64,000 nucleotides of DNA from Betaproteobacteria bacterium (GCA_012026675.1 VEPA01000087.1:1-64000); one strand, 5' to 3'. Counted from the first letter of the stretch, positions 1 through 11,097 are shown. Translations and numbers: made by a program. The notes: a model not told the origin generated them from the letters alone.

Positions 1-1
1 C

Positions 2-79
2 TACCCGCCGCCCAACTACCCACCACCGAACTACCCGCCGCCGAACTACCAGCCGCCGCACTACCCGCCGCCGAACTAA
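2..79 (+). CDS. C-terminal end of a Pro-rich repeat protein (YPPPN repeats), truncated by window edge
   Basis: Frame 2 reads YPPPNYPPPNYPPPNYQPPHYPPPN then TAA at 77-79; 15-nt tandem repeat. Confidence 0.6.
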   Translation, partial: YPPPNYPPPNYPPPNYQPPHYPPPN

Positions 80-258
80 AGCATGTTGTTCAGAGTGTTG
101 ACGCAACGTCGTATGCGGTGATCAGCATTCAGCAGGTAATGGTAGTGACATGTTTTCGCCATCCCTGCATTGGAACAAAGCGGGCTCTTGGTTGCCCGCG
201 GGAGCGCGCAGGTCTGCCCTTCACCGGAAAGGATCATTCGCGCCTCCGGCGCGAACAT

Positions 259-286
259 AAAAAAACGCAACCCGGATGAGGTTGCG
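259..286 (-). terminator. Rho-independent terminator on minus strand
   Basis: cgcaacc(266-272)/ggttgcg(280-286) stem, 7-nt loop, followed on minus strand by a 7-T run (259-265 AAAAAAA on +). Confidence 0.55.
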
Positions 287-645
287 CTTAAGACCACTCC
301 CATGGAGGAGGGCGGAGGAGACATGTGTCAAACGGAACTGGCAGACTTCCTGAATCCCGCAGTCCGTCCTTATCTGAGCCAATTCTTGCATAGCATTTGC
401 TGCAATGCAAGAGATTTTTGTGCATTGCGAAATAAATATTTGAGAGAAAAATCATCAAAGCGAAATGTATTTGATTTTATTTGCCTTTGAAAGATGCACT
501 TGAGATAGCCGGCAATACATTCCCCCTATTTTTGTTGTTCATGAACCGTCGGTGAGCTCAATTCGAACTCCGCATGGTGCGATGCGGCATCCAATCTTCA
601 GTACGATCGCTAGAATGCGGCCCATCGCTTAAGGGAGTCGATGGC

Positions 646-1074
646 ATGGACTGTACAGTACGGTGGCATGAGGGGATGAGCTTTGTTGCCGAGACTGGCA
701 GCGGACATTTGGTATGCATGGATGGCGCGCCCGAGGCAGGGGGGAGGAACTTGGCTCCGCGACCCATGGAACTGGTGTTGGCGGGTACCGGGGCGTGCAC
801 GGCCTTTGACGTTGTCCTGATTCTGAAACGCGGCCGTCACGAAGTCAGAGGATGCGAGGTGAAGCTTCAAGCCGAACGCGCGGAAACCGACCCAAAGGTA
901 TTCACCAGGATCAACATGCACTTTGTCGTGACCGGGACGAATCTGAAGCCCGAAGTTGTCGAACGCGCCGTCAAGCTATCCGCGGAGAAATACTGTTCGG
1001 CGTCGATCATGCTCGGCAAGACCGCCGAGATCAGCCACACTTTCGAGTTAGCTGAGGCTGTTCAGGCGACGTAG
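646..1074 (+). CDS. OsmC family protein
   Basis: [21 protein letters not shown]...[25 protein letters not shown]...[10 protein letters not shown]; OsmC/YhfA-like with the two conserved Cys. Confidence 0.85.
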   Translation: MDCTVRWHEGMSFVAETGSGHLVCMDGAPEAGGRNLAPRPMELVLAGTGACTAFDVVLILKRGRHEVRGCEVKLQAERAETDPKVFTRINMHFVVTGTNLKPEVVERAVKLSAEKYCSASIMLGKTAEISHTFELAEAVQAT

Positions 1075-1682
1075 GAAAGCTTGGTCATCAGCTTTGACGA
1101 AAGCTTCATGGCCAATTTGACTGGCGCGGGCAATTCCCGCGCACCATGGAATCGTGCCACTTCCGCGTGGCGCATCTCGTCGGCTTTCATTTGCTCGAGA
1201 ACTTCCCATGATTTCCGATCCTGCTTCGGCAAGCTGGATTTATGGCTCTCCAGGTGCCCCTCGACCTGTCGCTCGGTTTCGGCCAGAAAGCCCAGACTCC
1301 ACGCGTCGCCAAACCTTCCGGCGAACATTCCGATGGCAAGCGAACCCGCAAACCAGACGGGATTGAGAAGGCTCTTGCGCCCGCCGAGTTCGGCGATGCG
1401 CCGTTCCGTCCAGTTTAGATGCTCGGTTTCCTCCCACGCCGCCTGCTCCAGTTCGCGCCTGACTGCCGGATCGCGGGAACTCAGTGCCTGTCCCTGATAC
1501 AGCGCCTGGGCGCAGATTTCGCCGCAGTGGTTGACCCGCATGAGTGCGGCAACGTGGCGCCTTTCATCCTCGCTCATCTCGGCCTCGGGCAGGTCTGTGC
1601 CGGGCATCGGACGCCGGGTCGGAGCCGAGGCGAACACTGCACGAAGCGCCTTGTCGAATTCCGGAATGAAGGAACTGATCAT
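1062..1682 (-). CDS. coq7: 2-polyprenyl-3-methyl-6-methoxy-1,4-benzoquinone monooxygenase (Coq7 family)
   Basis: [17 protein letters not shown]...[21 protein letters not shown]...DEMRHAEVA diiron motifs. Confidence 0.9.
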   Translation of the reverse strand: MISSFIPEFDKALRAVFASAPTRRPMPGTDLPEAEMSEDERRHVAALMRVNHCGEICAQALYQGQALSSRDPAVRRELEQAAWEETEHLNWTERRIAELGGRKSLLNPVWFAGSLAIGMFAGRFGDAWSLGFLAETERQVEGHLESHKSSLPKQDRKSWEVLEQMKADEMRHAEVARFHGARELPAPVKLAMKLSSKLMTKLSYVA

Positions 1683-1698
1683 TGGGGTCGCCCTGTTG

Positions 1699-2268
1699 TC
1701 AGTCTGAACGGGGTGCACGGGGATGTCTGCCCAAACGCAGGGCATTGCGCCCCTCGTCGGCGCTATTGATGGGGAGACCCCCCGGGCAAAAAAAATTGCG
1801 ATTCAACTCGGCGTGGTGTCGATTGACTGGCTTGTTTTCGATGGGTCGCCACTCGGTTCGGGTTGCGCGTGACTTCACCCATGTGCTGTCGTTGCGACCC
1901 GTCGCATAATGCTTCCAGCTGCGTTCCCTGCAATTGATGCCCTCGAAGCTGACATTGGTGGCGCCTCCCGACGTCTGGATGACCAGCACGTAGCGCACGA
2001 TGCCGTCCGTTCCCGGCGCGAGGGTACTGCCGTCGATGAAATACTTGTTGCTCGTGGCGGCACTGACGTAGAACTCAAGCAGATTTTCCTGCTTGGGGAA
2101 GGCCGGCGGTTCGACGTCCTTCATCTCCTGCACTGGCTCGTCTTCCTGATAACTGCCGTCATCGCGCCCGGCACTATGTCCCGTGCGGCCGTCGCCGCGG
2201 ACGCCCGGCGTCCCCGCGAACACGCTTGCCGCCATTCCCGCCAGGAATATAGCGGACCAGTGTTTCAT
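1699..2268 (-). CDS. CNP1-like family exported protein
   Basis: Signal peptide [18 protein letters not shown]; ...[53 protein letters not shown]. Confidence 0.75.
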   Translation of the reverse strand: MKHWSAIFLAGMAASVFAGTPGVRGDGRTGHSAGRDDGSYQEDEPVQEMKDVEPPAFPKQENLLEFYVSAATSNKYFIDGSTLAPGTDGIVRYVLVIQTSGGATNVSFEGINCRERSWKHYATGRNDSTWVKSRATRTEWRPIENKPVNRHHAELNRNFFCPGGLPINSADEGRNALRLGRHPRAPRSD

Positions 2269-2792
2269 TTCGCATCGTCCGCCGAGTCTGTTTCCCATCG
2301 CGGCATGCGCTCTTCAGGATGAACGAACAGCAGGCGCGCCAACTCGAGCAGAGCCGCCTCGTACACGCCGCGCTTGAACTCGATCACGTTAGCCAGCGGT
2401 ACCCAGTAGCTGTTCCAGCGCCAGGCATCGAATTCGGGATGTTCGCTGGCGCGAAGGCAGACATCGCTGTCGCGGCCGATCAGCCGCAGCAGAAACCATA
2501 TCTGTTTCTGCCCCCTGTAGGTGCTACGCCATTCGCGGCGAATCCAGTGCTTCGGCACCTCATAGCGCATCCAGTCGCGCGTGCGGCCAATGATCCGCAC
2601 ATGTTCGGGCTTGAGGCCGGTTTCCTCTTCCAGTTCGCGGAGCATCGCCTGCTCGGGCGTTTCGCCCTTCTTGATGCCCCCTTGCGGGAACTGCCAGGAA
2701 TGTTCGCGGATCCTTTTGCCCCAAAACACCTCGTTGCGACTGTTGACCAGAATGATGCCGACGTTCGGGCGAAAGCCTTCACGATCGAGCAT
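2265..2792 (-). CDS. rppH: RNA pyrophosphohydrolase
   Basis: [60 protein letters not shown] Nudix box. Confidence 0.93.
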   Translation of the reverse strand: MLDREGFRPNVGIILVNSRNEVFWGKRIREHSWQFPQGGIKKGETPEQAMLRELEEETGLKPEHVRIIGRTRDWMRYEVPKHWIRREWRSTYRGQKQIWFLLRLIGRDSDVCLRASEHPEFDAWRWNSYWVPLANVIEFKRGVYEAALLELARLLFVHPEERMPRWETDSADDAK

Positions 2793-2923
2793 GATGCGTG
2801 TTCCAATGATTGATTGGGGTCCATTCTTTCACAATCGCGCGCTGCTGGAAAGCTGCATCTGCCGCCTCTGCAAATTCCCGGGCGCGGGTAAAATGCGCTC
2901 TTTCCGGTTTTCGCCCTACTGCC

Positions 2924-4636
2924 ATGCGCGCCAGCCAGTATTTCGTCTCCACCTTAAAGGAAGCACCCTCCGACGCCGAAATCATCAGCCATCAGCTGAT
3001 GCTGCGCGCCGGCCTGATCCGCCGCTTGGCCGGCGGCATCTATACCTGGATGCCGATGGGGCTGCGCGCGTTACGCAAGGTCGAGAACATCGTGCGCGAG
3101 GAAATGGACCGCGCCGGCGCCATCGAACTGCTCATGCCGGCGGTGCAACCTTTTGAATTGTGGGAAGAATCCGGCCGCGGCCCGAAATACGGCCCGTAAC
3201 TGCTGCGTTTCAAGGACCGCCACCAGCGCGATTTCGTGATCGGCCCGACCCACGAAGAGGTTATTACCGACGTGGTGCGCCGCGACATGCGCAGCTATCG
3301 CCAGCTGCCGCGCCTCTTCTACCAGATCCAGACCAAGTTCCGCGACGTGATCCGGCCGCGTTTCGGCGTCATGCGCGGGCGCGAGTTCCTGATGAAGGAC
3401 GGCTATTCCTTCCATACCTCGTATGCCGATCTTCAACGCGAATACCGCAACATGTACGAGACCTACAGCCGCATCTTCACCCGCCTGGGGCTCAAGTTCC
3501 GCGCCGTCGCCGCCGATACCGGCGCCATCGGCGGCACCGGCTCTCACGAGTTCCATGTGCTGGCCGATTCGGGCGAAGACGCGATCGCATTCTGCCCCGC
3601 ATCGGACTACGCTGCGAATGTCGAACTGGCAGAAGCCGTGGCTCCGCAAGAAGTCGGCTCCGGCGCCACGGCAATGATGGAGAAAAAGGCAACACCGGGC
3701 AAAACCAAGTGCGCGGACGTGGCCGCCTTTCTCGGCCTGCCGCTGACGCAGACCGTCAAGGCCGTCGCCGTAATGGCCGAAAAGGAAGGCGGCGGCGAAT
3801 TCGTCCTGCTGCTGTTGCGTGGCGACCATGATCTGAACGAAATCAAAGCGCAGAAGGTGGTCGGCGAATTCCGCTTTGCCCGCGACGAGGAAATCGTCGC
3901 CGCGCTCGGCTGCAAGCCAGGCTATATCGGCGCGGTGGGCTTTTCCGGCCGGGTCGTCGCCGATCGCAGCGTCGCCGTTATGAGCGACTGCGTCTGCGGC
4001 GCCAACGAAGAAGGCTATCACCTCACCGGCGTCAATTTCGGCCGCGACCTGCCGCGACCGGGGACCGTGGCAGACATCCGCAACGTGGTCGAAGGCGACC
4101 CGTCGCCCGATGGTAAGGGCGCGCTCGAACTGTGTCGCGGCATCGAAGTCGGGCACATCTTCCAGTTACGCACCAAGTACGCGGCAGCGCTGAAATGCAC
4201 CTTCCTCGACGAACACGGCAAGGACCAGGTCATGGAAATGGGCTGTTATGGCATTGGCGTTTCCCGCATCGTCGGCGCCGCCATCGAGCAGGGCCACGAC
4301 GAGCGCGGGATTGTTTTCCCCGCCAGCATCGCGCCCTTTGCCGTCGCCGTAGTACCGATGAATTACGCCAAATCGGAAACCGTACGCGCTGCCGCCAATA
4401 CGCTGCACGCGGAGTTGCTCGCCGCCGGGATCGATGCGGTTCTCGACGACCGCGACGAACGGCCCGGTTCCATGTTCGCCGACTGGGAACTGATCGGCAT
4501 ACCGCACCGCGTGGTGGTCGGCGAGCGCGGCATTAAGGAAGGCAAGCTCGAATACAAGGGCCGCAAGGAAGCCGATGCGACCATGGTCGCTGCAAGCGAG
4601 ATGGCGATGTTCCTCAAACAGAAGTTGTGCGGCTGA
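2924..4636 (+). pseudogene. proS: Prolyl-tRNA synthetase with in-frame TAA at 3197-3199 (otherwise intact)
   Basis: [44 protein letters not shown]...[10 protein letters not shown][TAA][24 protein letters not shown]...; both ORFs in the same frame; Glu (GAA) expected at the stop from ProRS alignment. Confidence 0.9.
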
Positions 4637-5241
4637 TCCGCGGTCTTGCTCTGAGCCTTGCCGTTGCGCTCCCCCCTGCAGCGGTTCAGGCCGGCGCGCA
4701 GCAATATGAGCCGCTGGCGGCCAGCGTGCAAGCTGGCCTGCACGCGGCGATTGCCGACCGCGCTGCTCCCGAACCGCAATTCTCTTCAATCCAGGAAAAG
4801 GTCAACTGGCTGACCGAGATGTCGTCGCGCCTGAGCCGTCGCATGCCGGACCGCGAAGCACGACTCGAGTTTCTCAAGACCGTCTATTACGAAGCCAAAC
4901 GTGCGGGCCTTGACCCGCAGATGGTGTTGGGCTTGATCCAGGTGGAGAGCGGCTTCAAAAAATATTCCGTATCCTCGGCCGGCGCGCGCGGCTACATGCA
5001 GGTGATGCCCTTCTGGGTTAACTTGATCGGCAGCAAGGGAAACAATCTCTTTAATCTGCGCACCAACCTCCGCTATGGCTGCACCATCCTGCGCCATTAT
5101 CTCGACATCGAAAACGGCGATCTCTACCGCGCGCTCGGCCGCTACAACGGCAGCCTGGGCAGGCCCGAATATCCGAACATGGTGCGCACGGCGTGGGAAA
5201 AGCAGTGGGCCTGGGGGTCGAGGATGAACTGGCCGCAGTAG
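4627..5241 (+). CDS. Lytic transglycosylase domain protein (SLT)
   Basis: ORF includes [31 protein letters not shown]...[11 protein letters not shown]...GRYNGSLG. Confidence 0.88.
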   Translation: MRLIRGLALSLAVALPPAAVQAGAQQYEPLAASVQAGLHAAIADRAAPEPQFSSIQEKVNWLTEMSSRLSRRMPDREARLEFLKTVYYEAKRAGLDPQMVLGLIQVESGFKKYSVSSAGARGYMQVMPFWVNLIGSKGNNLFNLRTNLRYGCTILRHYLDIENGDLYRALGRYNGSLGRPEYPNMVRTAWEKQWAWGSRMNWPQ

Positions 5242-5250
5242 CGATTTAAT

Positions 5251-5372
5251 CGCCGTATCGCCAGCGCCGACTATTGGTTTTTCACTTCGCTTCCTAGCCC
5301 GCGCCGAGTCTCGCCCCGGCACGGCCTCGGGATCAAAGTCAAAAGCAAAACGTCGGCGCTGGCGCTACGGCG
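5251..5372. repeat. Inverted pair of the dispersed 21-nt motif between convergent genes
   Basis: cgccgtatcgccagcgccgac (5251-5271) and gtcggcgctggcgctacggcg (5352-5372), 20/21 complementary. Confidence 0.85.
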
Positions 5373-5378
5373 AAAAAC

Positions 5379-6734
5379 TTACCGCATCCCCGGCAACATT
5401 CCCTTCATCCCCCGCATCATCTTGGCCATCCCACCCTTGGAGAACTGCTTCATCATCTTCTGCGTCTGCTCGAACTGATTGAGCAGGCGATTGACTTCCT
5501 GCACCGATACCCCGGCGCCGGTGGCGATCCGGCGCTTGCGGTTGGCCTTGATTATTTCTGGCTTGGTCCGCTCCAATGGCGTCATCGAATTGATGATGCC
5601 CTCCAGACGCCGTACGGTCTTGTCTTCCATACCGCCCCCGGCCTTTTGCGCCATGGCGCTGAACTGTGCCGGCAGTTTTTCCAGCATGGCGGCCATGCCG
5701 CCCATGTTCTTCATCTGGCCGATCTGGTCCTTGAAGTCGTTCAAGTCGAAGCCCTTGCCCGACTTCATCTTCTTGACGAATTCCTGCGCCTTGTCCTGGT
5801 CGACGCCGCGCTGTGCTTCCTCGACCAGGCCGAGGATGTCGCCCATGCCGAGGATGCGCGATGCCATGCGTTCGGGATGGAATTCCTCGAGCCCGGTCAG
5901 TTTCTCACCGACACCGGCAAACTTGATCGGCTTGCCGGTGACATGGCGCACCGAAAGTGCCGCGCCACCACGGGAATCGCCATCGAGCTTGGTCAGGATC
6001 ACGCCGGTCAGCGGCAGCGCCTCGTTGAAAGCCTTCGCCGTATTCACCGCATCCTGGCCCAGCATGGCGTCGACCACGAACAGGGTTTCGATCGGTTTCA
6101 GCAGGACGTGCAAATCCTTGATCTCGGCCATCATTGCTTCGTCGATGGCGAGGCGCCCGGCGGTGTCGACGAATATCACGTCGTAGTAATGCCGTTTGGC
6201 GTAATCCAGTGCGGCAGCGGCAATGTCCGCCGGCTTTTGTCCGCCCGAGGAGGGGAAGAAGTCGATTCCGGCCTGGGCCGAAACGGCGTTCAGCTGCTCG
6301 ATGGCGGCTGGGCGATAGACGTCGCAACTGACTGTCAGCACCTTCTTCTTTTGCCGTTCCTTGAGCCACTTGCCGAGCTTGGCCGTGGTCGTGGTCTTGC
6401 CCGCACCTTGCAGGCCGGACATCAGGATCACGGCCGGCGGCTGGGTGGCTAGACTGAGGCCGACGCTGGCGCCGCCCATCAGTTCGGTGAGTTCGCGATG
6501 CACGACGCCGACCAAGGCCTGGCCGGGGGGCAGCGAGCCGATGACCTCCTGGCCGAGCGCCTTCTCCTTGACGCGGGCAATGAAGTCCTTGACCACCGGC
6601 AAAGCCACATCGGCTTCAAGCAGGGCCATGCGCACTTCGCGCAGCATGTCCGCAATATTGTCGTCGGTCAGACGGGCCTGGCCGCGCAGGTTCTTTATGA
6701 CGCGGCCGAGACGCTGGGTAAGATTATCTAACAT
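5379..6734 (-). CDS. ffh: Signal recognition particle protein
   Basis: MLDNLTQRLGRVIKNLRGQARLTDDNI...GLQGAGKTTTTAKLGKW...M-rich C-terminal domain. Confidence 0.96.
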   Translation of the reverse strand: MLDNLTQRLGRVIKNLRGQARLTDDNIADMLREVRMALLEADVALPVVKDFIARVKEKALGQEVIGSLPPGQALVGVVHRELTELMGGASVGLSLATQPPAVILMSGLQGAGKTTTTAKLGKWLKERQKKKVLTVSCDVYRPAAIEQLNAVSAQAGIDFFPSSGGQKPADIAAAALDYAKRHYYDVIFVDTAGRLAIDEAMMAEIKDLHVLLKPIETLFVVDAMLGQDAVNTAKAFNEALPLTGVILTKLDGDSRGGAALSVRHVTGKPIKFAGVGEKLTGLEEFHPERMASRILGMGDILGLVEEAQRGVDQDKAQEFVKKMKSGKGFDLNDFKDQIGQMKNMGGMAAMLEKLPAQFSAMAQKAGGGMEDKTVRRLEGIINSMTPLERTKPEIIKANRKRRIATGAGVSVQEVNRLLNQFEQTQKMMKQFSKGGMAKMMRGMKGMLPGMR

Positions 6735-6793
6735 GGATTAACAGGGGAGGGCAGAGACAATAAGAGTTGGAAGGCTTGGTGTAGACTTCGCCA

Positions 6794-7618
6794 ATGCCCG
6801 CAATCTTAATGCATCTGCTGGCCGCAGCCCTGTATGCCGGTCTGGCGGTACATCTTTGGCGCACCCGCTGGCGCGGACCATTGCTCGACCAACCGACCGG
6901 TGGACTCAAACTCCGGGAACGCAGCCTCCTGTTGATAGCGCTGATTGCGCACGCGGTCAGCCTGCGCATGGAGATTTTCAATGGCGGCAGCATGCGCTTC
7001 AGCTTTGCAATTGCGCTTTCCGTGATGCTCTGGCTGGCCATCGCGCTATACTGGATCGAAAGCTTCTATGCCCGCATGGAAGGTTTGCAGGTACTCGGTC
7101 TGCCGGCCGCGGCCGTTGCCGCCATTCTTCCGGCCGCATTCTCCGAAGCCCATGTGCTGATCAATGCGGGCTCGACGGCATTCCGCATGCACTTTCTGAT
7201 GGCCATGCTGGCCTACAGCCTGTTCACCCTGGCTGCGCTGCATGCCCTGCTCATGGCCACCGCCGAAAAAGGACTGCACCGCGGCCGCATCTCGCCGCTG
7301 CTGGCCGGCCTGCCACCCCTTCTGACCATGGAATCCCTTTTGTTTCGCCTGATTCATGTCGCTTTCATCCTGCTTACGCTCACGCTCATCTCCGGGGTGT
7401 TCTTCTCGGAAACCCTGTTCGGCAAGGCCTTGACCTTCAACCACAAAACGATTTTTGCGATCCTGTCCTGGCTGATCTTCGCGGCTCTGCTGACCGGCCG
7501 CCACCTGCGTGGCTGGCGCGGACGCGTCGCGCTGCGCTGGACCTTGGCCGGTTTTGTCGCCCTTTTGCTGGCGTATGTCGGAAGCCGTTTCGTTCTTGAG
7601 GTAATCCTCGGCCGCTGA
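6794..7618 (+). CDS. Cytochrome c biogenesis CcsA/YpjD-type inner membrane protein
   Basis: Multi-TM protein ending ...SGVFFSETLFGKALTFNHKTIFAILSWLIFAALLTGRHLRGWRGR; located beside ffh as in many betaproteobacteria. Confidence 0.8.
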   Translation: MPAILMHLLAAALYAGLAVHLWRTRWRGPLLDQPTGGLKLRERSLLLIALIAHAVSLRMEIFNGGSMRFSFAIALSVMLWLAIALYWIESFYARMEGLQVLGLPAAAVAAILPAAFSEAHVLINAGSTAFRMHFLMAMLAYSLFTLAALHALLMATAEKGLHRGRISPLLAGLPPLLTMESLLFRLIHVAFILLTLTLISGVFFSETLFGKALTFNHKTIFAILSWLIFAALLTGRHLRGWRGRVALRWTLAGFVALLLAYVGSRFVLEVILGR

Positions 7619-8889
7619 TGGACGAAATTCCCTTATCCGCGCAGTTTGTTGCGCTGGCGGTGTTGCTCGGCTGTTCCGCTTTCTTCTCCCTGGCCGAGAC
7701 AGCGATGATGGCCTCCAACCGCCATCGCTTGCGACACATGGCGGGCCAAGGGGACCGAGGCGCGAAACTTGCCCTGGAGCTATTGGGCCGCACCGACAAG
7801 ATGCTGGGCGTGATCCTGCTCGGCAACAATCTGCTCAACGCCGCGACCGCGACCCTGGTATCGGTGATCACCATAGAGCTTTTCGGCGAGGAGAAGTGGG
7901 CCCTCAGCATTGGCACCCTGCTGGTGACATTCGCCATCCTGGTGTTCGCGGAAATCACGCCGAAGATCCTGGGCGCCGCGCATGCGGACCGCCTTGCGCG
8001 GGTTCTCGGCTATGCGATCTGGCCGTTGTTGCGCGCGGCCTATCCCGTGGTCTGGTTCGTTAACCTGTTCGTCGATGCACTTCTGTGGCTGCTCAGGCTG
8101 AAGCCGGCGGCAGGTCAGGAGGGCTCGCAACTCAGCGTCGAGGAATTGCGTTCCATGGTGCTTGAGTCCGGCAACTTCATCCCGCAGCAACACCGCTCGA
8201 TCCTGCTCAACCTATTTGAACTGGAGCAGCTCACGGTGGCCGACATCATGACCCCGCGCGGCGAAATAGAGGCCATAGACATCGCTGCGCCGATCGAGGA
8301 GATCAAGGCTCAACTGGCCACCAGTTTTCACACCCGGGTCATGATGTTCGAAAACGACCCGGCCAATATCATCGGCGTGCTGCATCAAAGGCGACTGCTG
8401 GCCGAGGCCTTCGCGGGCGAAATCACTCACGCATCCCTGCGCGAACGCATGTCCGAACCCTATTTCATCCCGGCAGCGACGCCCATCTACACTCAGCTCC
8501 GGTTTTTTCGCGAAAACCGCCAGCGCATGGGTCTGGTCGTGGACGAATATGGCGAGATCGAGGGACTGGTCACGCTGGAGGACATCATCGAAGAACTGGT
8601 AGGAAAGTTCACGACGCGGCAGTCCGATGTTGCCGGCTCGATTTCCTGGAACGAAGACGGCGTTGTGCTGGTGGATGGAGGAGCCACCTTGCGCGAACTC
8701 AATCGCATGCTGGGTCTGGATTTTCCCCTGGATGGGCCGCGTACGCTCAACGGACTGATCGTCGAGCATCTGCAGGACATCCCCGAGGTAGGCGTTGGCG
8801 TGCGGGTGGGTGGCGTGGCGATGGAGATCGTGCAAACACAGGACCGAAAGGTCAAAATGGTACGAGTTCACCGTCCCGCCGGAGAGTGA
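7618..8889 (+). CDS. HlyC/CorC family (CNNM + CBS domains) transporter
   Basis: FFSLAETAMMASNRHRLRHMAGQGDRGAK...VADIMTPRGEIEAID...GLVTLEDIIEELVG. Confidence 0.9.
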   Translation: MDEIPLSAQFVALAVLLGCSAFFSLAETAMMASNRHRLRHMAGQGDRGAKLALELLGRTDKMLGVILLGNNLLNAATATLVSVITIELFGEEKWALSIGTLLVTFAILVFAEITPKILGAAHADRLARVLGYAIWPLLRAAYPVVWFVNLFVDALLWLLRLKPAAGQEGSQLSVEELRSMVLESGNFIPQQHRSILLNLFELEQLTVADIMTPRGEIEAIDIAAPIEEIKAQLATSFHTRVMMFENDPANIIGVLHQRRLLAEAFAGEITHASLRERMSEPYFIPAATPIYTQLRFFRENRQRMGLVVDEYGEIEGLVTLEDIIEELVGKFTTRQSDVAGSISWNEDGVVLVDGGATLRELNRMLGLDFPLDGPRTLNGLIVEHLQDIPEVGVGVRVGGVAMEIVQTQDRKVKMVRVHRPAGE

Positions 8890-9006
8890 TACTCTCGGCA
8901 TAGTCAGGGCGTAGAATGCGCATCCAATGGATTAAGCGGAGGCTGTCGCCGGTATTACCGGTTTCGAACCTGGCAGCGGACGCGAAAATTAATGCGGGAG
9001 AAGCCG

Positions 9007-10239
9007 ATGGCCACAGCAGGCAAAGAAGAGAAAAAGGAAGGTTCGAAGGAACTCAATTTTTCCTGGGAAGGCAAGAACAAGCAGGGCAAGGTCGTCCGTG
9101 GCGAACTGAAGGCGGGCAGCGAAGCCATTGCAGCCGCCGCGTTGCGGCGGCAAGGCATCAACGTCACGAAGCTCAAGAAGCAGAAAACCGGCGGTGGCGG
9201 CACGGTTTCGGACAAGGACATCACGCTCTTTTCGCGCCAACTCGCCACCATGGTCAAGTCCGGCGTGCCGCTGCTGCAGTCCTTCGACATCGTCGGCAAG
9301 GGCACCAGCAACCCGGCTCTGGCAAGGCTGCTGTTCTCCATCAAGTCAGAGGTCGAAACCGGTGCCAATCTGGCTACCGCCTTTCGCAAGTACCCTATGT
9401 ATTTCGACGCCCTGTTCTGCAACCTGGTCGAGGCAGGCGAACAGGCGGGTATTCTCGACACGCTGCTCGATCGCCTCGCAACCTACAAGGAGAAAATTCA
9501 GGCGATCAAGTCGAAGATCAAGAGTGCCCTGACCTATCCGATCGCCATCCTTATCATCGCCTTCATCATCACCGCGGTCATCATGATTTTCGTGGTGCCG
9601 GCGTTCAAAGGCGTGTTCGCCAGTTTCGGTGGCGAACTGCCCGCCCCGACGCTGATCGTGATCGCAATCTCGGATTATTTCACGGCGAACTGGTACCTCA
9701 TCTTTGGCGGCATCTGGGCGGTCGTTTACGGAATTGCCCAGGCATTCAAGCGGTCGCGGGCGTTGCAGATCGCGAAAGACAAATATTCGCTGAAACTCCC
9801 GGTTTTCGGCGACATGCTCGTCAAATCCTCGATCGCGCGCTGGACGCGAACCTTGTCCACCATGTTTGCCGCCGGCGTACCCTTGGTCGATGCCCTTGAT
9901 TCCGTCGGCGGCGCCGCCGGCAACTACGTCTACGAGATGGGAACCAAAAAGATCCAGGCAGAGGTATCCACCGGTGCCAGCCTGACGGTATCAATGGAAA
10001 ACTCCGGTCTGTTCCCGCCGATGGTGACCCAGATGGTCGCCATCGGCGAAGAATCGGGCCAACTGGATTCAATGCTGTGAAAGACCGCCGATTTCTACGA
10101 GGCCGAGGTCGACGAAGCCGTCGAAGCGCTTTCAAGTCTGATGGAACCGATGATCATGGTCTTCCTTGGCGGCCTCATCGGCGGCCTGGTCGTAGCCATG
10201 TACCTGCCGATCTTCAAACTCGGTTCGGTTGTCGGCTAA
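9007..10239 (+). pseudogene. pilC: Type II secretion F / type IV pilus inner membrane protein PilC with in-frame TGA at 10078-10080
   Basis: KDITLFSRQLATMVKSGVPLLQSFDIVGKG...ESGQLDSML[TGA][52 protein letters not shown]; same frame. Confidence 0.9.
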
Positions 10240-10248
10240 ACGCGTGGG

Positions 10249-11097
10249 ATGATCGCACTGCTCGCCGATCCGGCGGTGTTTGCCTTCGCCGCCGGGTTGC
10301 TCGGCCTTGTGGTCGGCAGCTTCCTCAATGTCGTCATCCATCGCCTCCCGATCATGATGGAGCGCGACTGGGCGGCGCAGTGTGCCGAGTTCAAGGGCGA
10401 AACGCCACCGGACTTCGAACCGCTTTCACTGGCCCGACCGCGCTCGCGTTGCCCGCATTGCGGCCATGCGATTACCGCGCTAGAAAACATTCCCGTTATC
10501 AGCTGGCTTTTTCTGCGCGGGCGCTGCAAAGGCTGCGCCGCGCCTATTTCCGTGCGCTATCCGCTGATCGAGTCACTGACGGGAATTCTGTTTGCACTTG
10601 CCGCATGGCATTTCGGCTTCACTGCCGCCGGCCTGGGTGCCCTGGGATTGATCGCGGCCCTGATTGCCCTGACCGCCATCGATTTCGATACCCAGCTTTT
10701 GCCAGACGACATCACCCTGCCACTGCTTTGGATCGGGCTGGCCCTGAATGCCTTCAACGTCTATACGGACTTGAAGAGCGCGGTGATCGGCGCCATGGCG
10801 GGCTACTTGTCGCTGTGGAGCGTGTATTGGCTGTTCAAGCTCGTTACCGGCAAGGAGGGGATGGGCTACGGCGACTTCAAGCTGCTGGCGGCACTGGGTG
10901 CCTGGCTTGGCTGGCAGATGCTGCCATTGACCATCCTGCTCTCCTCGCTTGTTGGCGCAGTGGTTGGCATCGCCCTGATGGCCTTTGCCCGCCACGGGCG
11001 CAATGTGCCCATTCCTTTCGGTCCCTATCTCGCTGCTGCAGGCGCAATTGCATTGGTCTGGGGCAAACCCCTGACCCGTGCCTATCTAGGGGCTTAG
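10249..11097 (+). CDS. pilD: Prepilin peptidase
   Basis: GSFLNVVIHRLPIMMERDW...RSRCPHCGHAITALENIPVISWLFLRGRCKGCAAPIS...GYGDFKLLAALGAWLGW. Confidence 0.95.
   Translation: MIALLADPAVFAFAAGLLGLVVGSFLNVVIHRLPIMMERDWAAQCAEFKGETPPDFEPLSLARPRSRCPHCGHAITALENIPVISWLFLRGRCKGCAAPISVRYPLIESLTGILFALAAWHFGFTAAGLGALGLIAALIALTAIDFDTQLLPDDITLPLLWIGLALNAFNVYTDLKSAVIGAMAGYLSLWSVYWLFKLVTGKEGMGYGDFKLLAALGAWLGWQMLPLTILLSSLVGAVVGIALMAFARHGRNVPIPFGPYLAAAGAIALVWGKPLTRAYLGA

Noticed and set aside
2-79. CRISPR-like direct repeats at the left edge
   Set aside because: Repeats are 15 nt, contiguous without spacers and in frame as YPPPN codons, so they are protein-coding tandem repeats.
170-490. 106-aa ORF before osmC
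   Set aside because: No recognisable domain or conserved start context; overlaps a terminator-like stem and an AT-rich region.
3071-4156. 361-aa minus-strand ORF opposite proS
   Set aside because: Shadow ORF; proS is unmistakable on the plus strand despite the TAA.
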